Virus record (IMG/VR): IMGVR_UViG_3300032286_000719
Location: 48,820-112,819 of that record
Length of the DNA: 64,000 nt
Strand: one strand, 5' to 3'
Origin: a virus
Shown here in pieces: positions 40,322 through 47,146 of this stretch (positions are counted from its first letter, which is position 1; each line of letters begins with the position of its first letter). The notes beneath the pieces are model-generated. The model saw only the letters and a program-made list of their open reading frames with translations, ran no database searches and was not told the origin of the DNA. A program made the position numbers and the translations under genes.

Positions 40322-42282
40322 TAGAAAAGATTTAATTGATTAGGAATAAAAACTGTCTTGATACGTTTACCTTCAGTCTCTATCTTCGTGATGATTCTGT
40401 TGGCTTTCTCAATATAGTAATCATAATTGACATTGTCAACCTTACTACCTTTTGGTAGATAATTACAAACTTCACATACCCAATCACCAGCTTCCACTTG
40501 ACTAATAGCTGCAGCTCTGGTTTGACATTCAGGGTTTTTCACCTTAAATATCTTATCACCAGTGTTAGATACATAATACCTAATTAGCTTGTTGTAAACA
40601 GTTTTTTGTCCTGTAGCTCTATTAGTTCCTTCATAATGGAAACTTCTACTAGCTTTCTGTCTTATACAAAAATCATAGAGGTTAGTATGGGCTCGTATAG
40701 TTTCTTCAACAGGTACACCATCAACAAAATAACGCTCAAGAGCAATAGGAACAATCCTAGCTGATTTATTCTTGTGTAACTCAAAGTCAGTAAGGAAATC
40801 ACCTTTCTTTTTAATTTCTCCATTAGTCATAATTGCTAAGTAATCATTCACAGTACTAAAGATAATCTTGGAATAGTCAGTTCTTTCTAACTCATATTGA
40901 GTCATGCTACACCACCATTCATTAAGCTTATGCATCAAAGGAATCTTGTCTTTCTTAATCCTTATAGTTACACCATCTGTATTTGCAGAGATCACCTGTA
41001 TGCCATTCAATTCGTATTGTTCGATAAGCATCATTAGACTAAGCTCACCAGTTATAGTGGTGAACATAGTTAACTGCCTATCAAATATCCATGATAGCAT
41101 ATCAGATGACTTACCATACACAGAGTTAACTGCAAGTTTAAGTGCTCCAACAATTCCTTTAATCTTCTTATCGCTCTTTGCAAGGGGTTTTAGCTCCAAT
41201 CTCTTATCAAACATCTGTTTGTATCCCCTAAGGAATTCCTTTCCTAAATGAGCAGGAAAACGACCATTGTTGATAATAATAGCTGGATAGTAAGAACTAA
41301 CATCCCAATCGATTATCTCGTACTCTTCATCAGCTTCAAACACCTTAGGTGCATTCTCTGTATGAAGACCACCTTTCATAAAAGAATATACATTCCCATA
41401 GAAATGTAATTCTTCTTTGAAATCATCTTGAAGACCCAATTGAGCCTTCTTTATTCTTTTTAAGAAATCACTAAGTTCTGTTGTCTCAAATATAACATAC
41501 TTAGCAATGCAATCTTTTAAGTATATATTCTTTCTGAAAAACCCTTTTCGAGGAAGTTCCTTATACTCAATACCTTTCTCTTGGCAATAGAACTTCTTGA
41601 TTATTTCATCACCTATCTTACTGTCTGAATAGTTCAAACAAGGAATACCAAACTCAGCTTCAATGTCTTGTCTCAGCTCTATTTGATTGTTTCCTTTGTA
41701 TAAGGGATGATCAGTGTCACCCATAGTGACTTTATAAAACTCATAAGTTGCATCCACATCATTGTAACAATAGTCTATAGTGAGATCTACATCTTCTTTA
41801 GTCATGTTTGTTTTACTGTGATGTATAGGCATTTCTTCAATATTCTCTAAGTCCATTTCAAACTCTAGTCTTTTTAGAGAGACCATACGATTCTTATTAT
41901 CGTAGTGATTTATCTTGAACAGATCTATTTGTTTGAGACTTAGTTCATGTTCTCTGTATTCAGGGAATACATCATAATTAGCATCATGAATAGTATCTGC
42001 AGCCTTCTGTGCTATCTTAGCACATATTTCTAGATTAGTTAGTTCATGCCACTGATCGTAGTTTCTAAGAATCCATTCAACAACCTGACTGTCAAAGCGT
42101 AGATTATTATAACCTACCCAATAAGCATCAGAGTTGTCTTCTGTATATCTAACAAAGCTATCTAGTTGATTCTTCCACTTAGATACTTGAAAGCTCTTAC
42201 CAGCTTTACCAGGCACCATACACACTATTAAGAATAGTTCTTGCATGGTTTCTATGTCGTAACATATTACGTTTTCTTTCAT
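40321..42282 (-). CDS. Family B DNA polymerase
   Basis: This 653-residue protein has exonuclease motifs VICYDIETMQ (Asp9, Glu11), YWVGYNNLRFDSQVVEW (Asn60, Asp64) and YCYNDVDATYEFYK. The polymerase motifs are YEIIDWDVSSYYPAIIINNG (motif A), KLAVNSVYGKSS (motif B) and VISANTDGVTIRI (motif C, NTDG). It is short for PolB and resembles the compact polymerases of crAss-like phages. Proofreading residues are present. It is the replicative polymerase of the phage, working with the helicase, primase and SSB encoded nearby. Confidence 0.92.
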   Translation of the reverse strand: MKENVICYDIETMQELFLIVCMVPGKAGKSFQVSKWKNQLDSFVRYTEDNSDAYWVGYNNLRFDSQVVEWILRNYDQWHELTNLEICAKIAQKAADTIHDANYDVFPEYREHELSLKQIDLFKINHYDNKNRMVSLKRLEFEMDLENIEEMPIHHSKTNMTKEDVDLTIDYCYNDVDATYEFYKVTMGDTDHPLYKGNNQIELRQDIEAEFGIPCLNYSDSKIGDEIIKKFYCQEKGIEYKELPRKGFFRKNIYLKDCIAKYVIFETTELSDFLKRIKKAQLGLQDDFKEELHFYGNVYSFMKGGLHTENAPKVFEADEEYEIIDWDVSSYYPAIIINNGRFPAHLGKEFLRGYKQMFDKRLELKPLAKSDKKIKGIVGALKLAVNSVYGKSSDMLSWIFDRQLTMFTTITGELSLMMLIEQYELNGIQVISANTDGVTIRIKKDKIPLMHKLNEWWCSMTQYELERTDYSKIIFSTVNDYLAIMTNGEIKKKGDFLTDFELHKNKSARIVPIALERYFVDGVPVEETIRAHTNLYDFCIRQKASRSFHYEGTNRATGQKTVYNKLIRYYVSNTGDKIFKVKNPECQTRAAAISQVEAGDWVCEVCNYLPKGSKVDNVNYDYYIEKANRIITKIETEGKRIKTVFIPNQLNLF

Positions 42283-42476
42283 GTTCTTGTTGTTTTTTTA
42301 TGGTCTTTCCAATCTAGCCAAAAGCCTATTGCCACTATGATATTCATTCCAAATGAAATTAAAATTTCATGCAAATCTTCATAGATATTAATAGATAGGT
42401 GGATATGTCCTACCATCCAAAAAGGAATAGCAAGATTATTCGATATCCACCTAACTAAATAATTTATAAACTTCAT
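42279..42476 (-). CDS. Small membrane protein
   Basis: This 65-residue protein has two hydrophobic stretches (LAIPFWMVGHIHLSI and ILISFGMNIIVAIGFWL) and a basic end. It overlaps the DNA polymerase start by 4 bases. Function unknown; similar small two-helix proteins are common near phage replication genes. Confidence 0.55.
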   Translation of the reverse strand: MKFINYLVRWISNNLAIPFWMVGHIHLSINIYEDLHEILISFGMNIIVAIGFWLDWKDHKKTTRT

Positions 42477-42519
42477 AGTCTACAAAGATAATTAAAAATA
42501 TTATATTATTCTAACAGGT

Positions 42520-42987
42520 TTAGTTATTAAAATAGTATCTGATGTGATCAGAATAGATCACCACTTTCTTTGGTGTATCAGTGAATGAAATAATACTTGC
42601 AGGCACTTCAATACCTATTTCTGCAGGTTGTCTTTCAATGTTAGGATGTACAATCTCTTCACAGATCTCTTGTACAACAGGCACTTTACTTGTTTCAATG
42701 TCTAAATCCCATAGAGATCCTGGCATAGGTTGAAAGTCCATTGTAACAGCTTCTTGTATAATAGCTGGTCTTGGTGCTTTCTTTCTTACATAAGGTCTTT
42801 TAGTTGGACCTTCATAAGTGTTAACAATTTTTCTTGTCATCTTGGACAATCTTAAGACCTTGCTGTAAACTCCAGCTACTGGTCTATTCCATTCTTTTGC
42901 TAAATCATCAGCAATGATTGCTACAGGCTTACCTGTTCTGATTTCTTGTTTGATTTGATTAATCTGTTTTGGTGTGTAATGTTTCAT
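42520..42987 (-). CDS. HTH/Myb-like hypothetical protein
   Basis: This 155-residue protein has an N-terminal helical region with YTPKQINQIKQEIRTGKPVA and IIADDLAKEWNRPVAGVYSK, the spacing of a Myb/SANT or sigma-4-like helix-turn-helix. A Pro/Lys linker and an acidic C-terminal half follow. It may bind DNA as a phage regulator. The gap upstream (23 bases) holds no obvious promoter. Confidence 0.5.
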   Translation of the reverse strand: MKHYTPKQINQIKQEIRTGKPVAIIADDLAKEWNRPVAGVYSKVLRLSKMTRKIVNTYEGPTKRPYVRKKAPRPAIIQEAVTMDFQPMPGSLWDLDIETSKVPVVQEICEEIVHPNIERQPAEIGIEVPASIISFTDTPKKVVIYSDHIRYYFNN

Positions 42988-43010
42988 GATTTAAAATTTA
43001 TTTAGTTTAT

Positions 43011-43460
43011 TTATTCTTCTTCTAATCCATCGTTTAGTGTTTCATCCCAGTCATCAAGTTCTTCGTCTGGTACTAGAGATAACACCACTTTATCTTCTAT
43101 AAGAGTTACTCCCTCATCTTCATCACCATCAATATCAATATATCCATCAAACTCTCGTAATAGGTAATTGATATCATCTAATGTGATGTCTCTGAGTTCA
43201 TCTGTATGCTTTCCTTCATCCCACCAACCTATTTCATCATGTGAAGCAAGTAGGTTTCCATTCTCATCAATAATAGCAAGTTCTACAGGAACTCCATGTC
43301 TGCTCATAAATGAATCAGGGTCTTCAGGTAATTCTTCAAGCTCAAAGAGCTCAATGAATGGATCTATTACACCAACAGATATTCTGTTGACGAAAAGCAT
43401 ACCTACCTCCAATTCTGGAGGCAGATAGCTCTTTACTACAATTTCAGCTGGATACCACAT
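43011..43460 (-). CDS. Very acidic hypothetical protein
   Basis: This 149-residue, Asp/Glu-rich protein contains IDIDGDEDEGVTLIEDKVVL and a C-terminal LDDWDETLNDGLEEE. Strong negative charge is a property of DNA-mimic proteins and chaperone partners, so an anti-defence mimic is conceivable but unsupported. Start overlaps the next gene by one base. Confidence 0.55.
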   Translation of the reverse strand: MWYPAEIVVKSYLPPELEVGMLFVNRISVGVIDPFIELFELEELPEDPDSFMSRHGVPVELAIIDENGNLLASHDEIGWWDEGKHTDELRDITLDDINYLLREFDGYIDIDGDEDEGVTLIEDKVVLSLVPDEELDDWDETLNDGLEEE

Positions 43461-43816
43461 TAGAACTTCACTTTAATTGGTTGTTCAGCTATTTGATATA
43501 CAGAACGTACACTTGCAAGTCTCAACAATATATGAAGCTGTTCAGCTTCTAAATAGTCAATCTCTTTCTTAGTGCATACACCAATAATCTGTATTCCATC
43601 ACCTGTGTCTACTAATTGCATAGCCACTTGTTTCTTTAGATTATCAGCCCATTCTTCATCATCACTGAAGTATAATGTATGAACTGTTGCATGTTCTGCA
43701 GCTCGTAATTTATGATAATCATACTCATGTTTATCATTGATGTAGATCTCTTCTCTGTATAACACATCACTTGTGTTATCAATTACATCTTGAATTTGTT
43801 TACTTAATGTTGCCAT
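43460..43816 (-). CDS. Hypothetical protein
   Basis: This 118-residue alpha/beta protein contains KLRAAEHATVHTLYFSDDEE and QLVDTGDGIQIIGVCTKKEI. It could be a small adaptor. No known family; it overlaps the acidic gene by one base. Confidence 0.6.
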   Translation of the reverse strand: MATLSKQIQDVIDNTSDVLYREEIYINDKHEYDYHKLRAAEHATVHTLYFSDDEEWADNLKKQVAMQLVDTGDGIQIIGVCTKKEIDYLEAEQLHILLRLASVRSVYQIAEQPIKVKF

Positions 43817-43833
43817 GTTTGTTTATTTAATAA

Positions 43834-44067
43834 TTAATAACCTGCTAGTTTAGATATCATGCCTTCTTGCTCTAATAGATAAGCAAGACTGCTTTCTTCT
43901 TTATTAGATAGTTTACTAATAGAGGAAATAAGACTAATTCTATCATAAGTAATGTTATCACCATACAGTGATTTTACATTTTTGCCTATTTCTAGGAGCT
44001 CTGAGACATTAAAATTGTCTATAGGATCTTCATTAAGATCCTGCCATTTACCATTTATTATTTTCAT
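43834..44067 (-). CDS. Small hypothetical protein
   Basis: This 77-residue acidic helical protein (FNVSELLEIGKNVKSLYGDN) overlaps the upstream gene by 4 bases. Unknown. Confidence 0.55.
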   Translation of the reverse strand: MKIINGKWQDLNEDPIDNFNVSELLEIGKNVKSLYGDNITYDRISLISSISKLSNKEESSLAYLLEQEGMISKLAGY

Positions 44068-44471
44068 TGTTCTTGATTTATTTCTTGTTTAAATTTCTCT
44101 AACCATTGATTAAATGTAATTGCTTTATATGCTGAACTACTAAATTGAAAACGCATGTTTCGATAAGATGAGTACCAAGCACATTCTAAATCTTCCTCAC
44201 TATAACCTTGTTCTTGTTGAGCTAACCAATAACCATCAATAAAACATTTTTTATACATCCATTTATTTTCAGAATATGGTGGTATGTTTTCTTGAATATA
44301 ATTTTCAGCAACTTCTTCAAGTGTTTCTTGTTTTGGTTTTTCAGGTCCACAGTCACAAGTTGTAGTATGACCACAATAGCATTTTGTTTGTTCTTCCATA
44401 TCTTCTAACAATCTATATTTATTTGCTTCTGTAGATAATAAGTGTTCTGTTTCATTTTGTTTTTGTTTCAT
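44064..44471 (-). CDS. Hypothetical protein, FIDGYxxAQQE-YSEED type
   Basis: This 135-residue protein has a Cys/His-rich head (CYCGHTTTCDCGPEKPKQE) and a second half with ENYIQENIPPYSENKW, FIDGYWLAQQEQGYSEEDLE and a C-terminal FNQWLEKFKQE. The gene at 44748 has the same order (AERYI ... FIEGAKWQQERSYSEEEVIE ... FSWFNKFK), so they are duplicates. The family is common in Bacteroidota phages and has no known function. Confidence 0.6.
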   Translation of the reverse strand: MKQKQNETEHLLSTEANKYRLLEDMEEQTKCYCGHTTTCDCGPEKPKQETLEEVAENYIQENIPPYSENKWMYKKCFIDGYWLAQQEQGYSEEDLECAWYSSYRNMRFQFSSSAYKAITFNQWLEKFKQEINQEQ

Positions 44472-44746
44472 AAGTTTTCTTTTTTATATATTTCTAATAG
44501 TTTTTCTACTGATATATTTTCAATTGGTTCAAATCTAATTTTTAAACACCACTCTGCAAATTCAATGGCGTAATCATCATTTAACTGCACAACAGAATCA
44601 AACCCTTTATCGTGCATTTCAATCATCTGTTGCTTTTCCATTTCTTTGGCATTATGAAATACTGCTTCGTTATACTCTATATCTTGATTTGATATTGGAT
44701 TTTCTAATAAGTTTTTATATAACCATTCTACTGCTGTTTGTTTCAT
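44468..44746 (-). CDS. Hypothetical protein, paralogue of the 32.8 kb gene
   Basis: This 92-residue helical protein contains NDDYAIEFAEWCLKIRF and ends VEKLLEIYKKENL, matching the gene at 32842-33117 at both elements. The N-terminal half (AVEWLYKNLLENPISNQDIE) differs. Overlaps its downstream neighbour by 4 bases. Unknown function. Confidence 0.6.
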   Translation of the reverse strand: MKQTAVEWLYKNLLENPISNQDIEYNEAVFHNAKEMEKQQMIEMHDKGFDSVVQLNDDYAIEFAEWCLKIRFEPIENISVEKLLEIYKKENL

Positions 44747-44747
44747 A

Positions 44748-45071
44748 TTATTTGTTTTTAAATTTGTTAAACCAACTAAAAAAGTTAGCTGGTCTTATTT
44801 CTCCTTGTGCTGTAACTAAACTACCTATTTCTCCATCATCTTTATGTGTAAGAGCTTTTTGTAATAGTTCAATTACTTCTTCCTCACTATAACTTCTTTC
44901 TTGTTGCCATTTAGCACCTTCAATAAAATCATTATAGTATCTATTGTTGTTGTCTTCTGCTATATACCTTTCAGCAGCATCTTTAAGTGCTTGGTTAGGA
45001 AGCTCAATAGTGTCTTCTAAACATGTACAATCTTCTAATGACTTATTACAATCTTTACATTCTTGTTTCAT
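44748..45071 (-). CDS. Hypothetical protein, paralogue of the 44.1 kb gene
   Basis: The start MKQECKDCNKSLEDC is preferred over an upstream TTG frame extension. The 107-residue product has two CxxC-type pairs at the N-terminus and the FIEGAKWQQERSYSEEEVIE segment shared with 44064-44471. The later part, GEIGSLVTAQGEIRPANFFS, is beta-like. Function unknown. Confidence 0.6.
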   Translation of the reverse strand: MKQECKDCNKSLEDCTCLEDTIELPNQALKDAAERYIAEDNNNRYYNDFIEGAKWQQERSYSEEEVIELLQKALTHKDDGEIGSLVTAQGEIRPANFFSWFNKFKNK

Positions 45072-45252
45072 AATTAAAATCTGGTATATAATTAGGGTTA
45101 ACAATTAAACTAATGCTGTCTATTGATTTAAACACTGTAGAAGCTGTAAACTTCTCTAGTGCTTCCATTATATTGTCTGCATCAACAAATTTTTCTAGGT
45201 CTGTGGCTTCATCATTACGTTCTGCCCAATAACATATTAAATACTTTCTCAT
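45055..45252 (-). CDS. Small hypothetical protein
   Basis: This 65-residue protein contains ICYWAERNDEATDLEKFVDA and a beta-type end with ISLIVNPNYIPDF. It overlaps both neighbours by 4-17 bases. Unknown. Confidence 0.55.
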   Translation of the reverse strand: MRKYLICYWAERNDEATDLEKFVDADNIMEALEKFTASTVFKSIDSISLIVNPNYIPDFNYETRM

Positions 45253-45368
45253 GATGCTACAAGTTTAGGTGTACATACATGACCATCACTCCATTTAATT
45301 GGTGGAGGTGGTGTTGTTTCTGGTGAGCGATATATTGTACCACACTCACTACATTCAAATTTATTCAT
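45249..45368 (-). CDS. Small zinc-ribbon-like protein
   Basis: This 39-residue protein begins MNKFECSECGTIYRSPETTP and has a later CT pair. It probably holds one zinc with three or four ligands. It overlaps the genes on both sides by 4 bases, supporting a real coupled gene despite its size. Confidence 0.5.
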   Translation of the reverse strand: MNKFECSECGTIYRSPETTPPPPIKWSDGHVCTPKLVAS

Positions 45369-45574
45369 GTTATATTTAATTTTTTAAAATTATCTTTTGC
45401 TTCTTCTGTTTCAAACCACATAAATTCAAGACATTTATAAACACTTAGATTTGTTTTCCAACAATCTTTAATATACTCTTCATATTGGATAAAATCTTCA
45501 TCAGTGTACTTGTAATCATCTTCTGTACGTCTGTCTTTTAGTCTTTGTAAGTAATCTTCAAATGTTTCTTTCAT
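45365..45574 (-). CDS. Small acidic hypothetical protein
   Basis: This 69-residue protein (ETFEDYLQRLKDRRTEDDYK, then a helical end) starts in front of a gap that holds two copies of an ATAATGTGATTT motif. Unknown. Confidence 0.55.
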   Translation of the reverse strand: MKETFEDYLQRLKDRRTEDDYKYTDEDFIQYEEYIKDCWKTNLSVYKCLEFMWFETEEAKDNFKKLNIT

Positions 45575-45654
45575 ATTATAATGTGATTTTATAGTTAAAT
45601 TGTCAGGATAAACCTGATATATAGTATATAAATGATACTATAATGTGATTTATA

Positions 45655-45684
45655 AAAGAATAAGGGCTCCACTACAGAGCCCTT
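45655..45684 (-). terminator. Intrinsic terminator
   Basis: Perfect 8-base stem AAGGGCTC (45662-45669) and GAGCCCTT (45677-45684), loop of 7, with minus-strand TTATTCTTTT after it. It follows the small gene at 45697-45843. Confidence 0.65.
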
Positions 45685-45696
45685 GAATTCCCCTCC

Positions 45697-45843
45697 TTAA
45701 TAACCCAACTGTTCAAGTTGGTCTATATTGGCTTCCACAATGTACACACCCTGTGCCATTGTACATACAAATGCAATACACATTGCAAATGCTAATTGTC
45801 TGAACTGATAAAACTCAGTTGGTTTCATTTCGATTGTCTTCAT
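45697..45843 (-). CDS. Small single-helix membrane protein
   Basis: This 48-residue protein has one membrane helix (QLAFAMCIAFVCTMAQGVYI). It starts 30 bases downstream of the next gene and ends 12 bases before the terminator stem. Function unknown. Confidence 0.5.
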   Translation of the reverse strand: MKTIEMKPTEFYQFRQLAFAMCIAFVCTMAQGVYIVEANIDQLEQLGY

Positions 45844-45873
45844 GTTATTTATTATTAAGGATTAAAAAATACA

Positions 45874-46074
45874 TTATAGGTTCTTTTCATTGATCACTTT
45901 CACCTTTGGTGATTGTGAGGCAGGAATAGAATGTGTGAGCTGTAACAAAGCAAGTCTAATAATAATATTAGCTGACTCATTAAGTGCTTTAGCTTTAGCA
46001 ATTGATCTTTCACCTGATTCTAGTTTCTCATAGTTCTCAAGCATTTTTTCTGTTAGTTTTGTAATTGTTGACAT
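45874..46074 (-). CDS. Small helical protein
   Basis: This 66-residue helical protein has SIAKAKALNESANIIIRLAL and a basic end (SPKVKVINEK). It overlaps the upstream gene by 22 bases. Unknown. Confidence 0.55.
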   Translation of the reverse strand: MSTITKLTEKMLENYEKLESGERSIAKAKALNESANIIIRLALLQLTHSIPASQSPKVKVINEKNL

Positions 46075-46505
46075 AATCTGAAGGTTTTGATTTGAATTCG
46101 TTTTAGTTCTATTATTTCTTTTGGTACAGTTATACCTTTTAATGATTGACCATCTACTCTTAGTAAATTTTTAATATACTTGTCTGATAAATTAATAGTA
46201 TTAGATTTGCTTTTCTGTTTTTCATATAATCTAATTTTTTCAGGATTAGTGATTCTTCTTAATCTATCAGTACTATTAATTTTTTCTCTATTTTCTTTTT
46301 TGTATTTACTATTATATTCTTTACGTCTAAAATTACGTTCTTTTAGTTTTAGTTTTACTTCAGGTTTACTATTTCTCTTTACATGATAAACTCTTATGCA
46401 TTCTTTACAGTTATAAGTTCTACCATCTTTAAAAGTATTATTGAGTGTAAACTCTGTTATAGGTTTACATTCTTTACATTTTGTGCATGTTTTAGTTATT
46501 TCCAT
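46053..46505 (-). CDS. HNH-like zinc protein (putative homing element)
   Basis: This 150-residue basic protein has an N-terminal CTKCKECKPITEF zinc head, then DGRTYNCKECIRVYHVKRNS, which is the typical front half of phage and bacterial HNH homing proteins. The C-terminal half (LSDKYIKNLLRVDGQSLKGI ... IIELKRIQIK) resembles the DNA-binding end of such proteins, but no catalytic HNH core is visible. It could be a degenerate nuclease. It lies 26 bases downstream of the tmRNA terminator. Confidence 0.6.
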   Translation of the reverse strand: MEITKTCTKCKECKPITEFTLNNTFKDGRTYNCKECIRVYHVKRNSKPEVKLKLKERNFRRKEYNSKYKKENREKINSTDRLRRITNPEKIRLYEKQKSKSNTINLSDKYIKNLLRVDGQSLKGITVPKEIIELKRIQIKTFRLCQQLQN

Positions 46506-46527
46506 TCTTATTTAGTTATTAAAGATA

Positions 46528-46555
46528 AATAAAAAAGCCTCTACAATAGAGGCTT
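46528..46555 (-). terminator. Terminator of the tmRNA gene
   Basis: Minus-strand stem AAGCCTCTA (46555-46547) and TAGAGGCTT (46543-46535), 3-base loop, followed by TTTTTTATTT. It begins at the tmRNA 3' end, so the precursor ends just after the acceptor. Confidence 0.8.
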
Positions 46556-46875
46556 AGTGGAGGTGGTGGGATTCGAACCCACGTCCAAACTACGTTCATT
46601 AATACAATTTATACAGCTTATGGGGTCAAGCTCAGCTCAACGTTTCCACCACTCTATTTAATCTAATAGAGAAATCTTTTTAATTTAGGCTGCTACACCA
46701 ATTTCTTCTCCCAATAGAGAGAATACTGCATTCATGTTAGCTTCGATTTGTGCGTTATCTGCTTCAGACACTACACGAGAAATGTTTTTGCCATTTATTA
46801 AATTCACCTTAGTTTACAGTTATCTCTCTGGCTGATTGCATTAATTATTGGTAACCTGTCAAAACCAGTCACCCC
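46555..46875 (-). ncRNA. ssrA: Transfer-messenger RNA (tmRNA)
   Basis: About 321 bases. The 5' end GGGGGTGACTGGTTTTGACA has the tmRNA acceptor and D-like start. The 3' end has a T arm GTGGG-TTCGAAT-CCCAC and acceptor CACCTCC, preceded by GTTTGGACGT as in bacterial tmRNAs. Acceptor halves pair over seven positions with one G-U. Between them is a tag frame ending in GVAA then TAA (about 46792 to 46685), followed by a CTCTATT/AATAGAG hairpin. The encoded terminus is CTA rather than CCA. tmRNA rescues stalled ribosomes and tags the nascent protein for proteolysis. The gene is complete and on the phage replication strand. Confidence 0.92.
46685..46792 (-). other. tmRNA tag reading frame (about 35 residues)
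   Basis: If translation resumes at GGC (46792), as in tags that start A-G-K/E-N, the frame gives a peptide of 35 residues that begins GKNISRVVSE, contains several Glu and Ala, and ends SLLGEEIGVAA before TAA. The usual tag is 8 to about 25 residues and ends LAA or ALAA in most bacteria. The frame stays open without stops. The resume codon is inferred from analogy. Confidence 0.7.
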
Positions 46876-46959
46876 CATTACACTTTTTACAGAAGTGTGA
46901 AACTGTTTAGCTTCTAACAGATTATAAGTTCTGACGCTTTACACAGCTTAGCTATTTTT

Positions 46960-46977
46960 TGTACATTATAATGTACA
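46960..46977. promoter_or_regulatory. Perfect 18-base palindrome upstream of tmRNA
   Basis: TGTACATTATAATGTACA is its own reverse complement and carries TATAAT at its centre. It lies 85 bases upstream of the tmRNA 5' end on the minus strand, in a gap of about 270 bases. Several more TATAAT-like strings follow at 47006-47024. It may be an operator or symmetric promoter element. Confidence 0.45.
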
Positions 46978-47102
46978 TTTTGCATGCTTTTTAGTGTTTT
47001 TGTATAATATAATGTATAATATAGGTAAGTTCAGTGATACGCAGCACATACATTGACTATTTAAACTGCTTTGTGGCGATTATAGTCCCCAGTGATTATA
47101 CA

Positions 47103-47131
47103 AATCCCTGCAAATATAGTTTACAGGGATT
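47103..47131 (-). terminator. Candidate hairpin after vWA gene
   Basis: AATCCCTG (47103-47110) and CAGGGATT (47124-47131) form an 8-base stem with a 13-base loop 16 bases downstream of the vWA stop. The U-tract is short, so its strength is doubtful. Confidence 0.35.
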
Positions 47132-47146
47132 AATAAAACAAACAAA

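Noticed and set aside
46555-46875. tmRNA region as an integration-site remnant or a tRNA gene
   Set aside because: Both ends, tag frame and T arm are complete, and no integrase or second copy is visible.
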